Part shown: piece by piece, positions 26,660 to 35,778 of the stretch
Position numbering within the stretch: the first letter of the stretch is position 1
Layout of the letters: each line of letters begins with the position of its first letter
NCBI GenBank assembly: GCA_016718135.1
Contig: JADKEF010000017.1
Coordinates: 248,001 to 312,000 of the forward strand
Length of the DNA stretch: 64,000 nt
From: Acidobacteriota bacterium
Lineage (GTDB): Bacteria; Acidobacteriota; Blastocatellia; Pyrinomonadales; Pyrinomonadaceae
Direction of reading: 5' to 3'
Program-made: the position numbers and the translations under genes
Notes under the pieces: model-generated
The model's input: the letters and a program-made list of their open reading frames with translations, nothing else
Told to the model about the DNA's origin: nothing
Databases searched by the model: none

Positions 26660-27355
26660 TCAACCAAGGATCTCATCGACAACATCTGCAAATTCAAAGA
26701 ATCCTTCTTTCCCTACGAGCCATTCTGCAGCCGTGATCGCTCCGAAGGCAAAGCCCTCGCGGGATCGTGCGGTATGTTCCAGGAGAATCTGATCCGCCGG
26801 GCCGTCGAAACCGATTCTGTGCGTGCCCGGAATGTTTCCCGCACGCGTTGCCGTGATCGCGAAGTCTTTTTTGATGTGTTCGGCGACGAGATCCTTTATC
26901 TTAAGAGCCGTGCCGCTCGGGGCGTCGAGTTTGCGGGAATGATGTTGTTCTTCGAGAAAGGTTTCGTACTCGGGGAACTTTGCAAAAAGCTCGGCGGAAT
27001 ATGCGGCGATTCGGTAGAAAAGGTTTACGCCTATCGAGAAATTCGCACCGAACAAGAACGCTCCGTTTCCGTCCAAAACGATCTTCTCGATCTCAGCTTT
27101 CTGTTCGCTCCAACCCGTCGTGCCTTCCACAAGAGCGACACCGGCCGTTACACACGCTATTACATTCCTTTTAACAGCTGCCGCATTCGAAAAATCTATC
27201 GCGACTTCTGCTTCGGACAGCTTCTCAGCCATTTCTTCCGCAGAAATATCTCTGTCCGGCTCATCAAACGCCACAACAACTTCGTGACCCTTATTTTCGG
27301 CAAGCGAATGTATTAGCCTGCCCATTGCTCCGTAACCGATAAGTGCGATCTTCAT
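26660..27355 (-). CDS. dapB: 4-hydroxy-tetrahydrodipicolinate reductase
   Basis: DapB reduces the DapA product to tetrahydrodipicolinate with NAD(P)H. The 231-residue version is on the short side (typically 240-270). It has the dinucleotide fold start IALIGYGAMGRLIHSLA, DFSNAAAV, GTTGWSEQ, the catalytic EQHHSRKLDAPSGTALKI block and a C-terminal RAGNIPGTHRIGF. It is 87 bases upstream of dapA on the same strand; a microrepeat separates it from dapE. Confidence 0.93.
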   Translation of the reverse strand: MKIALIGYGAMGRLIHSLAENKGHEVVVAFDEPDRDISAEEMAEKLSEAEVAIDFSNAAAVKRNVIACVTAGVALVEGTTGWSEQKAEIEKIVLDGNGAFLFGANFSIGVNLFYRIAAYSAELFAKFPEYETFLEEQHHSRKLDAPSGTALKIKDLVAEHIKKDFAITATRAGNIPGTHRIGFDGPADQILLEHTARSREGFAFGAITAAEWLVGKEGFFEFADVVDEILG

Positions 27356-27359
27356 ATTG

Positions 27360-27440
27360 GGAATTTTAACGCAGAGGTCGCAAAGAACGCAGAGAACGAG
27401 TTAAAGAACTAAATCTCTGCGGCCTCAGCGATCTCTGCGT
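27360..27440. repeat. CGCAGAGA-type microrepeat at the dapB/dapE boundary
   Basis: Repeated words AACGCAGAGGTCGCAAAG, AACGCAGAGAACG, CTCTGCGGCCTCAGCG and CTCTGCGTTT fill the gap and form the last ten codons of dapE (NAEIAEAAEI). Related strings occur near 55585-55675 and 62645-62672. It looks like a dispersed low-complexity repeat that has entered the gene end. Confidence 0.65.
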
Positions 27441-28434
27441 TTAGTAATTTCTTAATAAGGTTGACGTACAGTTCGACAGATGCCTCAATATCTTTTTTGA
27501 GGACAAATTCATCCTTTGTATGAGCCACAAGGATCGATCCGGGACCTAGAAGAAGCGGTTGGCCCCAGTTTGTGAGGTGCGGGATGTCGGTGGTGAAGCG
27601 TACGACCTTTTGTTTAAAGCCTTCGACTTCGAGCATTTTTACCGGGAGACTGTAGGACATCACTTCGAGCTCCCCGCGGTCGCGGATGATGCTTTCTAGT
27701 GCGTGAACTATTGGTTCGTCGGGCGTTGTAAGGCGAATTAGAATACCCGCTTCTGCGTTTGGCGGAATTACATTCAAAGCGATACCACCGTCGAGGGTTG
27801 CGATGTTACAGGTGGTTTCGCCGAAGAATTCGTCGTTTGGAAATCTTGTGTGGCGAACGTCTTCGAGTATGTCGAGCAGTTTTTCGATCGCCGAATCTCC
27901 CTGCTCGGGATACGCCGAATGCGCGGCCTTTCCTTTCGTCTTGATCTTCGCCCGAAAAGCACCCTTCGAACCGATCGCGAGATCATTATCGGTCGGTTCG
28001 CCGTTGATCATGTATTCACACTTTGCCGCGAGCGGGTGATCATTCGCAACTTTTGCTCCCGTGGACGCACGCTCTTCTTCGACGGTGTAAAGCAGGCCGA
28101 TGTCTTCGATCCCGTCTCTTCGCAGTAATTCAGCAGCCGTTATTTGTGCCGCGATTATCCCTTTCGCATCGCACGAACCCCGCCCGTAGATCTTTTCGTC
28201 ATCTTCAGTCGGCGCAATAAACGGCGGAACCGTATCCATGTGCGTCGAAAGCCAAACCCGCGGCGTCTCGTTCAGATACGCGATGACGTTGTTCTGATTC
28301 GCTGAGACAGCCTGCAACTCTACCGTCCAGCCCAGTGATGCAAGGTGATCTCGCAACCAAAAGCCAACCGCTTCCTCTTCGCCTGAGGTTGACGGTATGC
28401 TCATCAGTGATTTTGTTAACTCGAATAAGTTCAT
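27409..28434 (-). CDS. dapE: M20 family deacylase, probable succinyl-diaminopimelate desuccinylase
   Basis: A 341-residue zinc peptidase-fold deacylase with the M20 motifs: STHMDTVPPF, GRGSCDAKGIIAAQ (Asp bridge), YTVEEERASTG (catalytic/metal Glu pair), NGEPTDN, a dimerisation domain around GKAAHSAYPEQGDSAIEKL, and a late LLLGPGSILVAHTKDEF block. By sequence it could be an acetyl-ornithine deacetylase or LysK-like enzyme; its place between dapB and lysC, with dapD in the same cluster, favours desuccinylation in lysine synthesis. The last ten residues derive from a microrepeat. Confidence 0.82.
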   Translation of the reverse strand: MNLFELTKSLMSIPSTSGEEEAVGFWLRDHLASLGWTVELQAVSANQNNVIAYLNETPRVWLSTHMDTVPPFIAPTEDDEKIYGRGSCDAKGIIAAQITAAELLRRDGIEDIGLLYTVEEERASTGAKVANDHPLAAKCEYMINGEPTDNDLAIGSKGAFRAKIKTKGKAAHSAYPEQGDSAIEKLLDILEDVRHTRFPNDEFFGETTCNIATLDGGIALNVIPPNAEAGILIRLTTPDEPIVHALESIIRDRGELEVMSYSLPVKMLEVEGFKQKVVRFTTDIPHLTNWGQPLLLGPGSILVAHTKDEFVLKKDIEASVELYVNLIKKLLNAEIAEAAEI

Positions 28435-28463
28435 TCTTTATCGATTCTGTTAGTATCTACGAA

Positions 28464-28805
28464 GTGAATTCCGCCCTCAGAATAGCCCTACTTGGCATTG
28501 CCTGTCTTGCCCTGACTGCTGTGTGTCTGATGATGCTCAACACGATTATCTCGGCGTTTGCTCCATGCTACTTAGCCGGCGGCTGTGCCAAAATGCCGGT
28601 CACGGAAACGATCGCGACAATTCTGGATACGATCAGATACTTTTGCTACTTCGCTATATTTCCGCTAGGGGCGGTGCTCCGCAAGCGAGATTTTCGGAAA
28701 TTAACGGATTCGAAGAACGTCAATCGCATCCTACGATACGTCTTCGCCGCGACCCCATTTTTGCTGCTGCCGTTCCGGTCGTTTCTCAACATCAATCTTT
28801 TTTGA
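28464..28805 (+). CDS. Hypothetical membrane protein, opposite strand inside the dap cluster
   Basis: About 113 residues from a GTG at 28464. Three hydrophobic segments (LRIALLGIACLALTAVCLMML.., YFCYFAIFPLGAVL, YVFAATPFLLLPF) separated by a Cys-containing loop (APCYLAGGCAKM) look like a genuine small membrane protein rather than a shadow. Otherwise this would be a 357-base gap between two tightly packed minus-strand genes. It has no good ribosome site, and its end overlaps the lysC 3' end by 14 bases. The frame stays open back to 28335 inside dapE. Confidence 0.45.
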   Translation: MNSALRIALLGIACLALTAVCLMMLNTIISAFAPCYLAGGCAKMPVTETIATILDTIRYFCYFAIFPLGAVLRKRDFRKLTDSKNVNRILRYVFAATPFLLLPFRSFLNINLF

Positions 28806-30183
28806 AGAGAGCCTGATGCAGTCGCTTGATCACGTCGGCAACCACTTCTTCCTTGACGACGAATGTCAAATTAACGCTTGATGCTCCGTGCGATACGAGC
28901 GCGATATTCACATCATCGATCGTCGAGAAGACCTTTGACGCCAATCCGGTACTCGCCCGCAGGCCTTCCCCAACCACACAAACAACGCCATAACCAGGCT
29001 CGACCTCGACGTCGCCAAGACGGCCAAGTTCGGTGACGATCTTGTCCAGCTCGGCGGTGTTGTCGAGTGTAAGGGCGACGGAAACTTCGGATGTCGAGAT
29101 GACGTCGATGACCGTGCGGTAACGCTCAAACACCTGAAACAACGCACTCATAAAGCCGTAGCTGCCGAGCATTCGGGCTGAGGTGATACGCAGTATTGTG
29201 ATGTTCTTCTTGTGGGCGATCGACTTGATCTTGTTCGGTGCCTCGGCGGAATCGCCGAGCACCATTGTGCCGATCTCGTTTGGCTCGAAGGTATTACAAA
29301 CTCGAACAGGAATTGAATGATCGACCGCAGGCTTGATCGTTTTTGGATGAAGAACCTTCGCCCCGAAATACGCCAACTCGGCCGCCTCTTCGTAGGACAA
29401 AACCGGAATTGTCCGGGCTTCGCCACAGATCCGAGGATCGCAGGTCATCACACCTGTCACGTCCGTCCAGATCTGTAATTCACTCGCCTGCAAGGCCGCC
29501 GCGACCAATGCGGCGGAATAATCGGAACCGCCCCGTCCAAGTGTAGTCGTCTCGCCAGCCCGATTCGCCGCAATAAAGCCGCCCATGATCGGAACTTCAC
29601 CGGCGGCGATCGCGGGCTCCAATTCAAGCCGCACAAGTTCCGCGGTCTCTTCCCAGATCGGCTGAGCAGCCCCGAATTCGTCATCAGTCACGATAAGACG
29701 CCGTGAATCTACCTGACGTGCGGCAATTCCATTAGCTTTCAGAACTTCGGCGAGGAGCCGCGACGATAGCTGTTCGCCGTAAGAAACTATCGCGTCCTTT
29801 AGCATCGATAGAGGCAAGCTCCGACGTGAGGTGCGGGTAAGGAGATCACTCAGTTCTTCCCGAGCAAGTTGCAGCTCGGTGTCGAATGTCTTTCCGGATT
29901 CTTCCGCAATAAAGTGCCGCGAGACCTCAACGTGTCGATCAAAATGCGGTTCGAGAGATGTATAAGCCGCAGCAAAATCGCCTTTCTTCGCGGTCTCAAA
30001 CGCCGCTAGCAATGCATCAGTGACCTTCGTCATCGCCGAAACGACAACCACCGGCCGCCGCTCTATCTGCCTCGAAACAATGTGAAAAACGCGCTCAAAC
30101 GCCGCCACGTCGCCTACCGACGTACCGCCAAATTTCATTACAACCGGTGCAAGTGTTTCGCTCACAGTATCTGAGAAGTTCAA
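28792..30183 (-). CDS. lysC: Aspartate kinase
   Basis: LysC phosphorylates aspartate, opening the aspartate-family pathway. The 463-residue monofunctional enzyme has VVMKFGGTSVGD at residues 14-25 (ATP site), VVSAMTKVTD, TLGRGGSDYSAALVA, YEEAAELAYFGAKVLHPKTI, and two C-terminal ACT modules (ITILRITSARMLGSYGFMS.. and VCVVGEGLRAS..) expected to bind lysine and/or threonine for feedback. Start could also be nearer the MKFGG motif. It is last toward the methionine operon on the same strand, 95 bases downstream of the cysK-like gene start region; no lysine riboswitch is seen in its leader. Confidence 0.94.
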   Translation of the reverse strand: MNFSDTVSETLAPVVMKFGGTSVGDVAAFERVFHIVSRQIERRPVVVVSAMTKVTDALLAAFETAKKGDFAAAYTSLEPHFDRHVEVSRHFIAEESGKTFDTELQLAREELSDLLTRTSRRSLPLSMLKDAIVSYGEQLSSRLLAEVLKANGIAARQVDSRRLIVTDDEFGAAQPIWEETAELVRLELEPAIAAGEVPIMGGFIAANRAGETTTLGRGGSDYSAALVAAALQASELQIWTDVTGVMTCDPRICGEARTIPVLSYEEAAELAYFGAKVLHPKTIKPAVDHSIPVRVCNTFEPNEIGTMVLGDSAEAPNKIKSIAHKKNITILRITSARMLGSYGFMSALFQVFERYRTVIDVISTSEVSVALTLDNTAELDKIVTELGRLGDVEVEPGYGVVCVVGEGLRASTGLASKVFSTIDDVNIALVSHGASSVNLTFVVKEEVVADVIKRLHQALFKKD

Positions 30184-30278
30184 CCGTTTCTTATGGGAAA
30201 GTCAAGTGTAACTAATGGCAACCGTCACGGCCCGCCAGAACTTGCGGTTGGAGCTAAATTGCCATGTTGCAATGGGTC

Positions 30279-31388
30279 CTAATGAATTTCTGCGGCCGAA
30301 GGAAACGCTCTGTCGATGGTCTGGTATCCGAAAAGCTCTACGTGCGGCGAAAGATATTCCGGCTTGACCGGCTCATCGCGCACGAGATCGGTGCTAAGGT
30401 ATTTTTTGTTATCGTCACAAAAGATCGTTGCCACGACGGCGTCCTTGCCGAGCCTTTCCATCGCGATCAACGCTCCAAGGAAGTTCGCACCGGATGAGAT
30501 CCCAACCCCGAGGCCGAGTTTGGCGGCCAGTTTCTGGGCCATCAATATCGAATCGCCGTCTGAAACGCTGATAACCTCGTCGAGTTTGCCGAGATCGCAG
30601 ATATCCGGTATAAACTCGTCCGAAATACCCTGGATCCTGTGACTGCCAACCTTATGGCCGGTTGAGAGCGTCGGTGACTCGGCGGGTTCAAGCGGATAAA
30701 GCTTGATGCCCGGATCTTTCTCGCGAAAATAGCAGGCACACCCCATTATCGTCCCACCGGTTCCTACGCCAGCGACAAATGCGTCGGGCTCAAAACCAAT
30801 GCTCTCAAGCTGAGCAAGTATCTCAGGACCGGTCGTCAGGTAGTGGGCCTCGGGATTAGAGAGGTTTGAGAACTGATGCGGCAGGAAAACCCGCCCATGT
30901 TCGTACTTGAAAGCGTCTGCCATCTCGATACTCCCAACAAAGCCGCCTTGTTCGTGCGTCACGAGAGTAACTTGAGCTCCATAGCTTTTGATCAGCGAAA
31001 TGCGTTCCTGGCTCATCCACTCGGGCATGAATACGTGCACCGGATTGCCAAACGCACGTCCGATGGCGGCGAACGAAATGCCCGTGTTACCGCTGGTCGC
31101 CTCGGCAATAACATCTCCCTTGCGGATCAGGCCGTCGCGGTATGCAGATTTCAGGATATGGAAAGCCATCCGATCCTTGATACTGCCTGAGAGATTCAGG
31201 TGCTCCGCCTTTGCAAAGACCGTTCGGCGTTCACCCTTGAAATGGCAATGAACCGCTAGCAACGGCGTATTACCGATCAGATTCTCGATGTACGATGAAC
31301 TCATCGGCACCGCACTAAAATGGCTTTGGAAACTTCTCAGATCGTTCATACGTCTTACCGGTCTCCCCAACTGTTTATCACTATTCAT
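30279..31388 (-). CDS. Cysteine synthase / cystathionine beta-synthase family PLP enzyme
   Basis: A 369-residue fold-type II PLP enzyme of the CysK/CBS family: IGNTPLLAV, the PLP-lysine in [11 protein letters not shown], the substrate loop [10 protein letters not shown], the phosphate-binding [10 protein letters not shown], and [11 protein letters not shown]. It would make cysteine from O-acetylserine, or condense homocysteine with serine, or use another sulfur acceptor; motifs alone do not decide. The first ~30 residues precede the family start, so MSSSYIEN (31304) is an alternative start. It ends a metY-metX-SDR-cysK-like unit, placing it in sulfur amino-acid metabolism. Confidence 0.88.
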   Translation of the reverse strand: MNSDKQLGRPVRRMNDLRSFQSHFSAVPMSSSYIENLIGNTPLLAVHCHFKGERRTVFAKAEHLNLSGSIKDRMAFHILKSAYRDGLIRKGDVIAEATSGNTGISFAAIGRAFGNPVHVFMPEWMSQERISLIKSYGAQVTLVTHEQGGFVGSIEMADAFKYEHGRVFLPHQFSNLSNPEAHYLTTGPEILAQLESIGFEPDAFVAGVGTGGTIMGCACYFREKDPGIKLYPLEPAESPTLSTGHKVGSHRIQGISDEFIPDICDLGKLDEVISVSDGDSILMAQKLAAKLGLGVGISSGANFLGALIAMERLGKDAVVATIFCDDNKKYLSTDLVRDEPVKPEYLSPHVELFGYQTIDRAFPSAAEIH

Positions 31389-31416
31389 AACCTTTATCTG
31401 TGCCCTCCGTCACAAG

Positions 31417-32205
31417 TTATCCGCAAAGTACCGCTCCACCATTAATATTGAGTATCTCGCCCGTAATATGCCGCGACCAGTCCGAGGCGAGAAAAGCGAT
31501 TGAAAGTGCGATGTCGTCAGCCGTAGCAACCCTTTTCAGAGGGATGCCGGCGACCACGCGCTTGACGAATGCCGGATCGCAGAACACGTCATCGTTCAAT
31601 CCGGTATCGACCCAACCCGGAGCCACAGCGTTAACGCGAATCGTCGGTGCGAGTTCGTTGGACAAAGCCTTGGTGAAAGCGATCTGTCCGCCTTTCGACG
31701 CTGCGTAGTTAGAATATCCCGCTTCGCCGCGTTGGCCAGCTGTCGAAGAAACGATCACGATGGAGCCGCCGCCGTTTGATTTGAAATGCGGGATCGCGGC
31801 CTTGCAAACGGTCCATGTGCCTTTGAGGTTGGCATCGATGACGCGGTCCCAACGTTCCTCGGTCATTTCTTCGACCGGGTCGCCTTCCCAGATGCCGGCG
31901 TTGGCGATGACGATGTCGAAGCCGCCGAATTCATCGAGTGCTGCTTTGATAAGACGGTCAGCCCCTTCCGGCCTTGAGACGTCGGCTTGCACGGCGATCG
32001 ATCTAACTCCGTAATCACGGCATTCGCGTGCAGCCGCCTCCGCCTCGCTCTCGCTAGAAAGGTAATTAACGATGACGTTCGCACCTGCCTCGGCGAGCCT
32101 GATGGCGGTCGCCCGTCCGATGCCCCGCGAAGCACCCGTGATGATTGCCGACTTGCCACTCAACAGGCAGAATGGAAGCCTTTGTTCTACTTTTTCATTG
32201 TTCAT
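31417..32205 (-). CDS. Short-chain dehydrogenase/reductase in the methionine operon
   Basis: 262 residues, classical SDR: NAD(P) site TGASRGIGRATA, NAG motif (IANAGIW), catalytic Ser ([12 protein letters not shown]), and YxxxK in [10 protein letters not shown], so catalytically complete. Its closest relative in view is the second SDR at 34879-35667; both share the tail [20 protein letters not shown]. The overall form resembles FabG-type 3-oxoacyl reductases. Its ATG overlaps the metX stop (four bases), so it is translationally coupled to methionine synthesis genes, an unusual partner with no assigned role there. Confidence 0.9.
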   Translation of the reverse strand: MNNEKVEQRLPFCLLSGKSAIITGASRGIGRATAIRLAEAGANVIVNYLSSESEAEAAARECRDYGVRSIAVQADVSRPEGADRLIKAALDEFGGFDIVIANAGIWEGDPVEEMTEERWDRVIDANLKGTWTVCKAAIPHFKSNGGGSIVIVSSTAGQRGEAGYSNYAASKGGQIAFTKALSNELAPTIRVNAVAPGWVDTGLNDDVFCDPAFVKRVVAGIPLKRVATADDIALSIAFLASDWSRHITGEILNINGGAVLCG

Positions 32206-33269
32206 GCTGCTCGTCTGATGCCTCCCCTACAAAGTTCAAGGCCTTTCGACGCATCGAAAAAGTGCCTTGCCGGCTCCTTGCGTTCGTCATCGATTATCTC
32301 TCTCAATACCCGCGACATCTCGGCGACATCGCTGAGGAACGCATCATGGCCGTCGTCGGAATCGATCTGATGGTATGTGGCATTGATGCCGAGCCGCACA
32401 AGACGGTCACGAAGGCTCTTCACGTCTGACGCCGGGAACAGCCAATCACTCGAGATACCGACCAGCGAAACGTTTGCACGGATCTTTCTGATCTCAACGT
32501 CTGTCAGGTCAAACAGGTCCATCGCCTTGGTTATCAGTTCGTAGCTTTCGATCTCAAAACGTTCACGAAACGCCTCGCCATGGTGGTCAAGATAACCGCC
32601 GACATCGAATCGATGTTCGTGCCCAATGCCCGGATCCTCACCGTTACGATTGGGTTTGCGGGCAAACCTCGTATCGAACTGTCGCGGCGATTTGTACGAG
32701 ACGACAGCGATCTTACGTGCAAGCTCGATATCGCCCTTCCTTACGGCGTGTCGCTGAATGTGGTTTAGAGCAAGCCCCATCGCCGACAGCGGTGTCGCTG
32801 CGATCGAAATGATTTCATCAGCCAACTCCGGATAGTCTACCGCAAACTGCAACGCAAGCATGCCGCCCACACTGCCGCCAATGACTGCACGAAACTTCTC
32901 TATACCCAGATACTCGAAGAGCAGTGCGTTCGCCCGGACGATGTCCCTTGTTGTTACTATCGGCAGATCGCCGCGTCGTTTTTTCTTTATCGACCGCGCA
33001 CTCGTCGAGCCATAACTCGAGCCGAGATAGTTCACACACACAAATGCTAACTCGGACGTGTCCAAGGCACAGCCATCGCAAAGAACTCCGTTCCACCAAT
33101 CACCGACACGCGAACTGCCCGTCAACGCATGAAAAACAAGCACCGCATTGGATTTGTCGGCATTCAGTTTGCCGTAAATTGTGCAGCGGAGGCGGACCTC
33201 GTCGAGCAACTCACCAGATTCGAGCTCAAAGGGCTCGTTAAACCGAAAATCTATCTCAAACATTTTCAC
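32202..33269 (-). CDS. metX: Homoserine O-acetyltransferase
   Basis: MetX acetylates homoserine using acetyl-CoA, the activating step of direct-sulfhydrylation methionine synthesis. The 355-residue alpha/beta-hydrolase has the HALTGSS oxyanion block, VNYLGSSYGSTSA, the nucleophile in IGGSVGGMLALQFA (Ser near 145), the catalytic Asp in GISSDWLFP and His in SDDGHDAFL. Succinyl- versus acetyl-CoA use cannot be settled by eye, although the neighbour MetY supports O-acetylhomoserine. A GGAGGTGAAA site precedes the ATG. It follows metY after 56 bases that contain a GC-rich inverted repeat (GGCGGCGG/CCGCCGCC). Confidence 0.93.
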   Translation of the reverse strand: MKMFEIDFRFNEPFELESGELLDEVRLRCTIYGKLNADKSNAVLVFHALTGSSRVGDWWNGVLCDGCALDTSELAFVCVNYLGSSYGSTSARSIKKKRRGDLPIVTTRDIVRANALLFEYLGIEKFRAVIGGSVGGMLALQFAVDYPELADEIISIAATPLSAMGLALNHIQRHAVRKGDIELARKIAVVSYKSPRQFDTRFARKPNRNGEDPGIGHEHRFDVGGYLDHHGEAFRERFEIESYELITKAMDLFDLTDVEIRKIRANVSLVGISSDWLFPASDVKSLRDRLVRLGINATYHQIDSDDGHDAFLSDVAEMSRVLREIIDDERKEPARHFFDASKGLELCRGGIRRAA

Positions 33270-33325
33270 CTCCAGTAGGCGGCGGCAACGCGTCTTGCCA
33301 TCACCGCCGCCTCAGTCCGGGCGGA

Positions 33326-34654
<1,329 letters not shown>

Positions 34655-34684
34655 TTATTGGCAACTTCGATACAAAAACTAAAA

Positions 34685-34712
34685 AAGCCCTCGTGCTAAA
34701 TTGCACGAGAGC
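34685..34712 (-). terminator. Intrinsic terminator in the metY leader
   Basis: On the minus strand AGCTCTCGTGC, loop AATTTA, GCACGAGGGCT, then TTTTTT. The stem is eleven pairs with one mismatch. It lies between the SAM-II aptamer and the metY start, so it is placed to act as the riboswitch expression platform. Confidence 0.85.
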
Positions 34713-34762
34713 TCCTATAAAAGTTCTTCGTTTCTTACGACAAATGAAAACATTCGTCGTTA

Positions 34763-34812
34763 GTCTTTAGCAGTTTTTATCGTGGAGCAAGTTGCCTTAA
34801 ATCGCCACGTTT
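34763..34812 (-). promoter_or_regulatory. SAM-II riboswitch (SAM_alpha-like)
   Basis: The minus-strand RNA shows the conserved SAM-II order: P1 5' arm CGTGG (34809-34805), GATTTAA, a short linker, TTGC, P1 3' arm CCACG (34785-34781), then ATAAA and GCTAAAGAC. These are the core elements of Rfam SAM_alpha (GAUUUAA..UUGC..GAUAAA..GCUAAA), including the 3' segment that forms the pseudoknot with the P1 loop. It is about 125 bases upstream of metY with a terminator hairpin between. SAM binding would be expected to turn the operon off. Recognition is by motif; a covariance-model search is the test. Confidence 0.85.
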
Positions 34813-34878
34813 TAGATTTTCAAAAACCGTCAACGTTCCCGTCGACTTTTCCAACATAGAACAATCCGCCGGAGCTTG

Positions 34879-35667
34879 TCAACCGCAGAGTACAGCACCG
34901 CCGTTTATGTTCACAATTTCGCCTGTTATGTGGCGTGACCAGTCGGACAGGAGGAAGCAGATCGACAAGGCAATGTCGTCGGTCGTTGCGATTCGTTTGA
35001 GCGGTATCGAATCGATCACACTCTGATGATACTCGGCGTCCTCAAATACGGGCCGCACCATCGCCGTTTCGATCCAGCCGGGTGCGACTGCGTTGACGCG
35101 AATGCGTGGACACAACTCGCTCGCAAGTGCCTTTGTAAATGAGATCTGTCCGCCTTTCGATGCTGCGTAATTTGAATAGTTAGCCTCGCCCCGCTGGCCT
35201 GCCGTCGATGAGACCATGACGATCGCACCTTGGTGCTGTTTCTTCATCCCGGGAACACAGGCCTTCGTCATCGCCCATGCGGATTTTAGATTGGTGTTGA
35301 TGACCTTGTTCCAGAGTTCTTCGGACATGTCCTCGATCGGAGCACCGTCCCATACGCCGGCGTTACAGACGAGATAATCGATGCGGCCAAAGCGTTCGAG
35401 GGCGATCTTTGCGACTTCGCTCGCTCCGGCGAACTCCGAAACGTCTGCTTTCGCAAGCACCGCTCCGACGCCCTTGTTCTTGCACATCTCAACCGTCTCG
35501 GCCGCCTCGGCGTCGTTGGCGAGATAGTTGACCACAATGTCCGCTCCGCCCTCAGCCAACCGCAAAGCCGTCGCCCGCCCAACACCACGAGACGCACCCG
35601 TTATCACCGCCGTCTTCCCTGCAAAAAGATTACTCGGCAACCCGATCTGAACTACTTGCTCACTCAT
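34879..35667 (-). CDS. Short-chain dehydrogenase/reductase, paralogue of the metX-linked SDR
   Basis: A 262-residue classical SDR with [31 protein letters not shown] and [10 protein letters not shown] (catalytic Tyr/Lys), the same length as the SDR at 31417-32205 and near-identical over the active site and C-terminus ([10 protein letters not shown]). It most likely arose by duplication. It lies upstream of the SAM-II leader, so it is not itself under that switch unless transcription reads through. FabG-like; substrate unknown. Confidence 0.9.
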   Translation of the reverse strand: MSEQVVQIGLPSNLFAGKTAVITGASRGVGRATALRLAEGGADIVVNYLANDAEAAETVEMCKNKGVGAVLAKADVSEFAGASEVAKIALERFGRIDYLVCNAGVWDGAPIEDMSEELWNKVINTNLKSAWAMTKACVPGMKKQHQGAIVMVSSTAGQRGEANYSNYAASKGGQISFTKALASELCPRIRVNAVAPGWIETAMVRPVFEDAEYHQSVIDSIPLKRIATTDDIALSICFLLSDWSRHITGEIVNINGGAVLCG

Positions 35668-35675
35668 TTCGGATA

Positions 35676-35760
35676 TTTTGCCACGAATAGCACGAATGAC
35701 ACGAATTCGGAGGTCCTTTTATTAGTTATTTTTGTGTCATTCGTGGCTAAATTCTTTCCG
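35676..35760. repeat. CACGAAT microrepeat with inverted halves
   Basis: GCCACGAATAGCACGAATGACACGAATTCGG on one side and GTGTCATTCGTGGC on the other make an inverted pair (GCCACGAAT.. / ..ATTCGTGGC) across the divergent SDR/acyl-CoA synthetase gap. This is the only non-coding content of that gap. Confidence 0.7.
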
Positions 35761-35778
35761 TGGTATAAAATTCAACTG

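Noticed and set aside
30184..30278. Lysine riboswitch in the lysC leader
   Set aside because: The gap is only 95 bases and lacks the multi-helix lysine aptamer pattern.
34763..34812. SAM-I (S-box) riboswitch before metY
   Set aside because: The long four-way-junction S-box consensus is absent; the short CGTGG..GATTTAA..GCTAAA order fits SAM-II.
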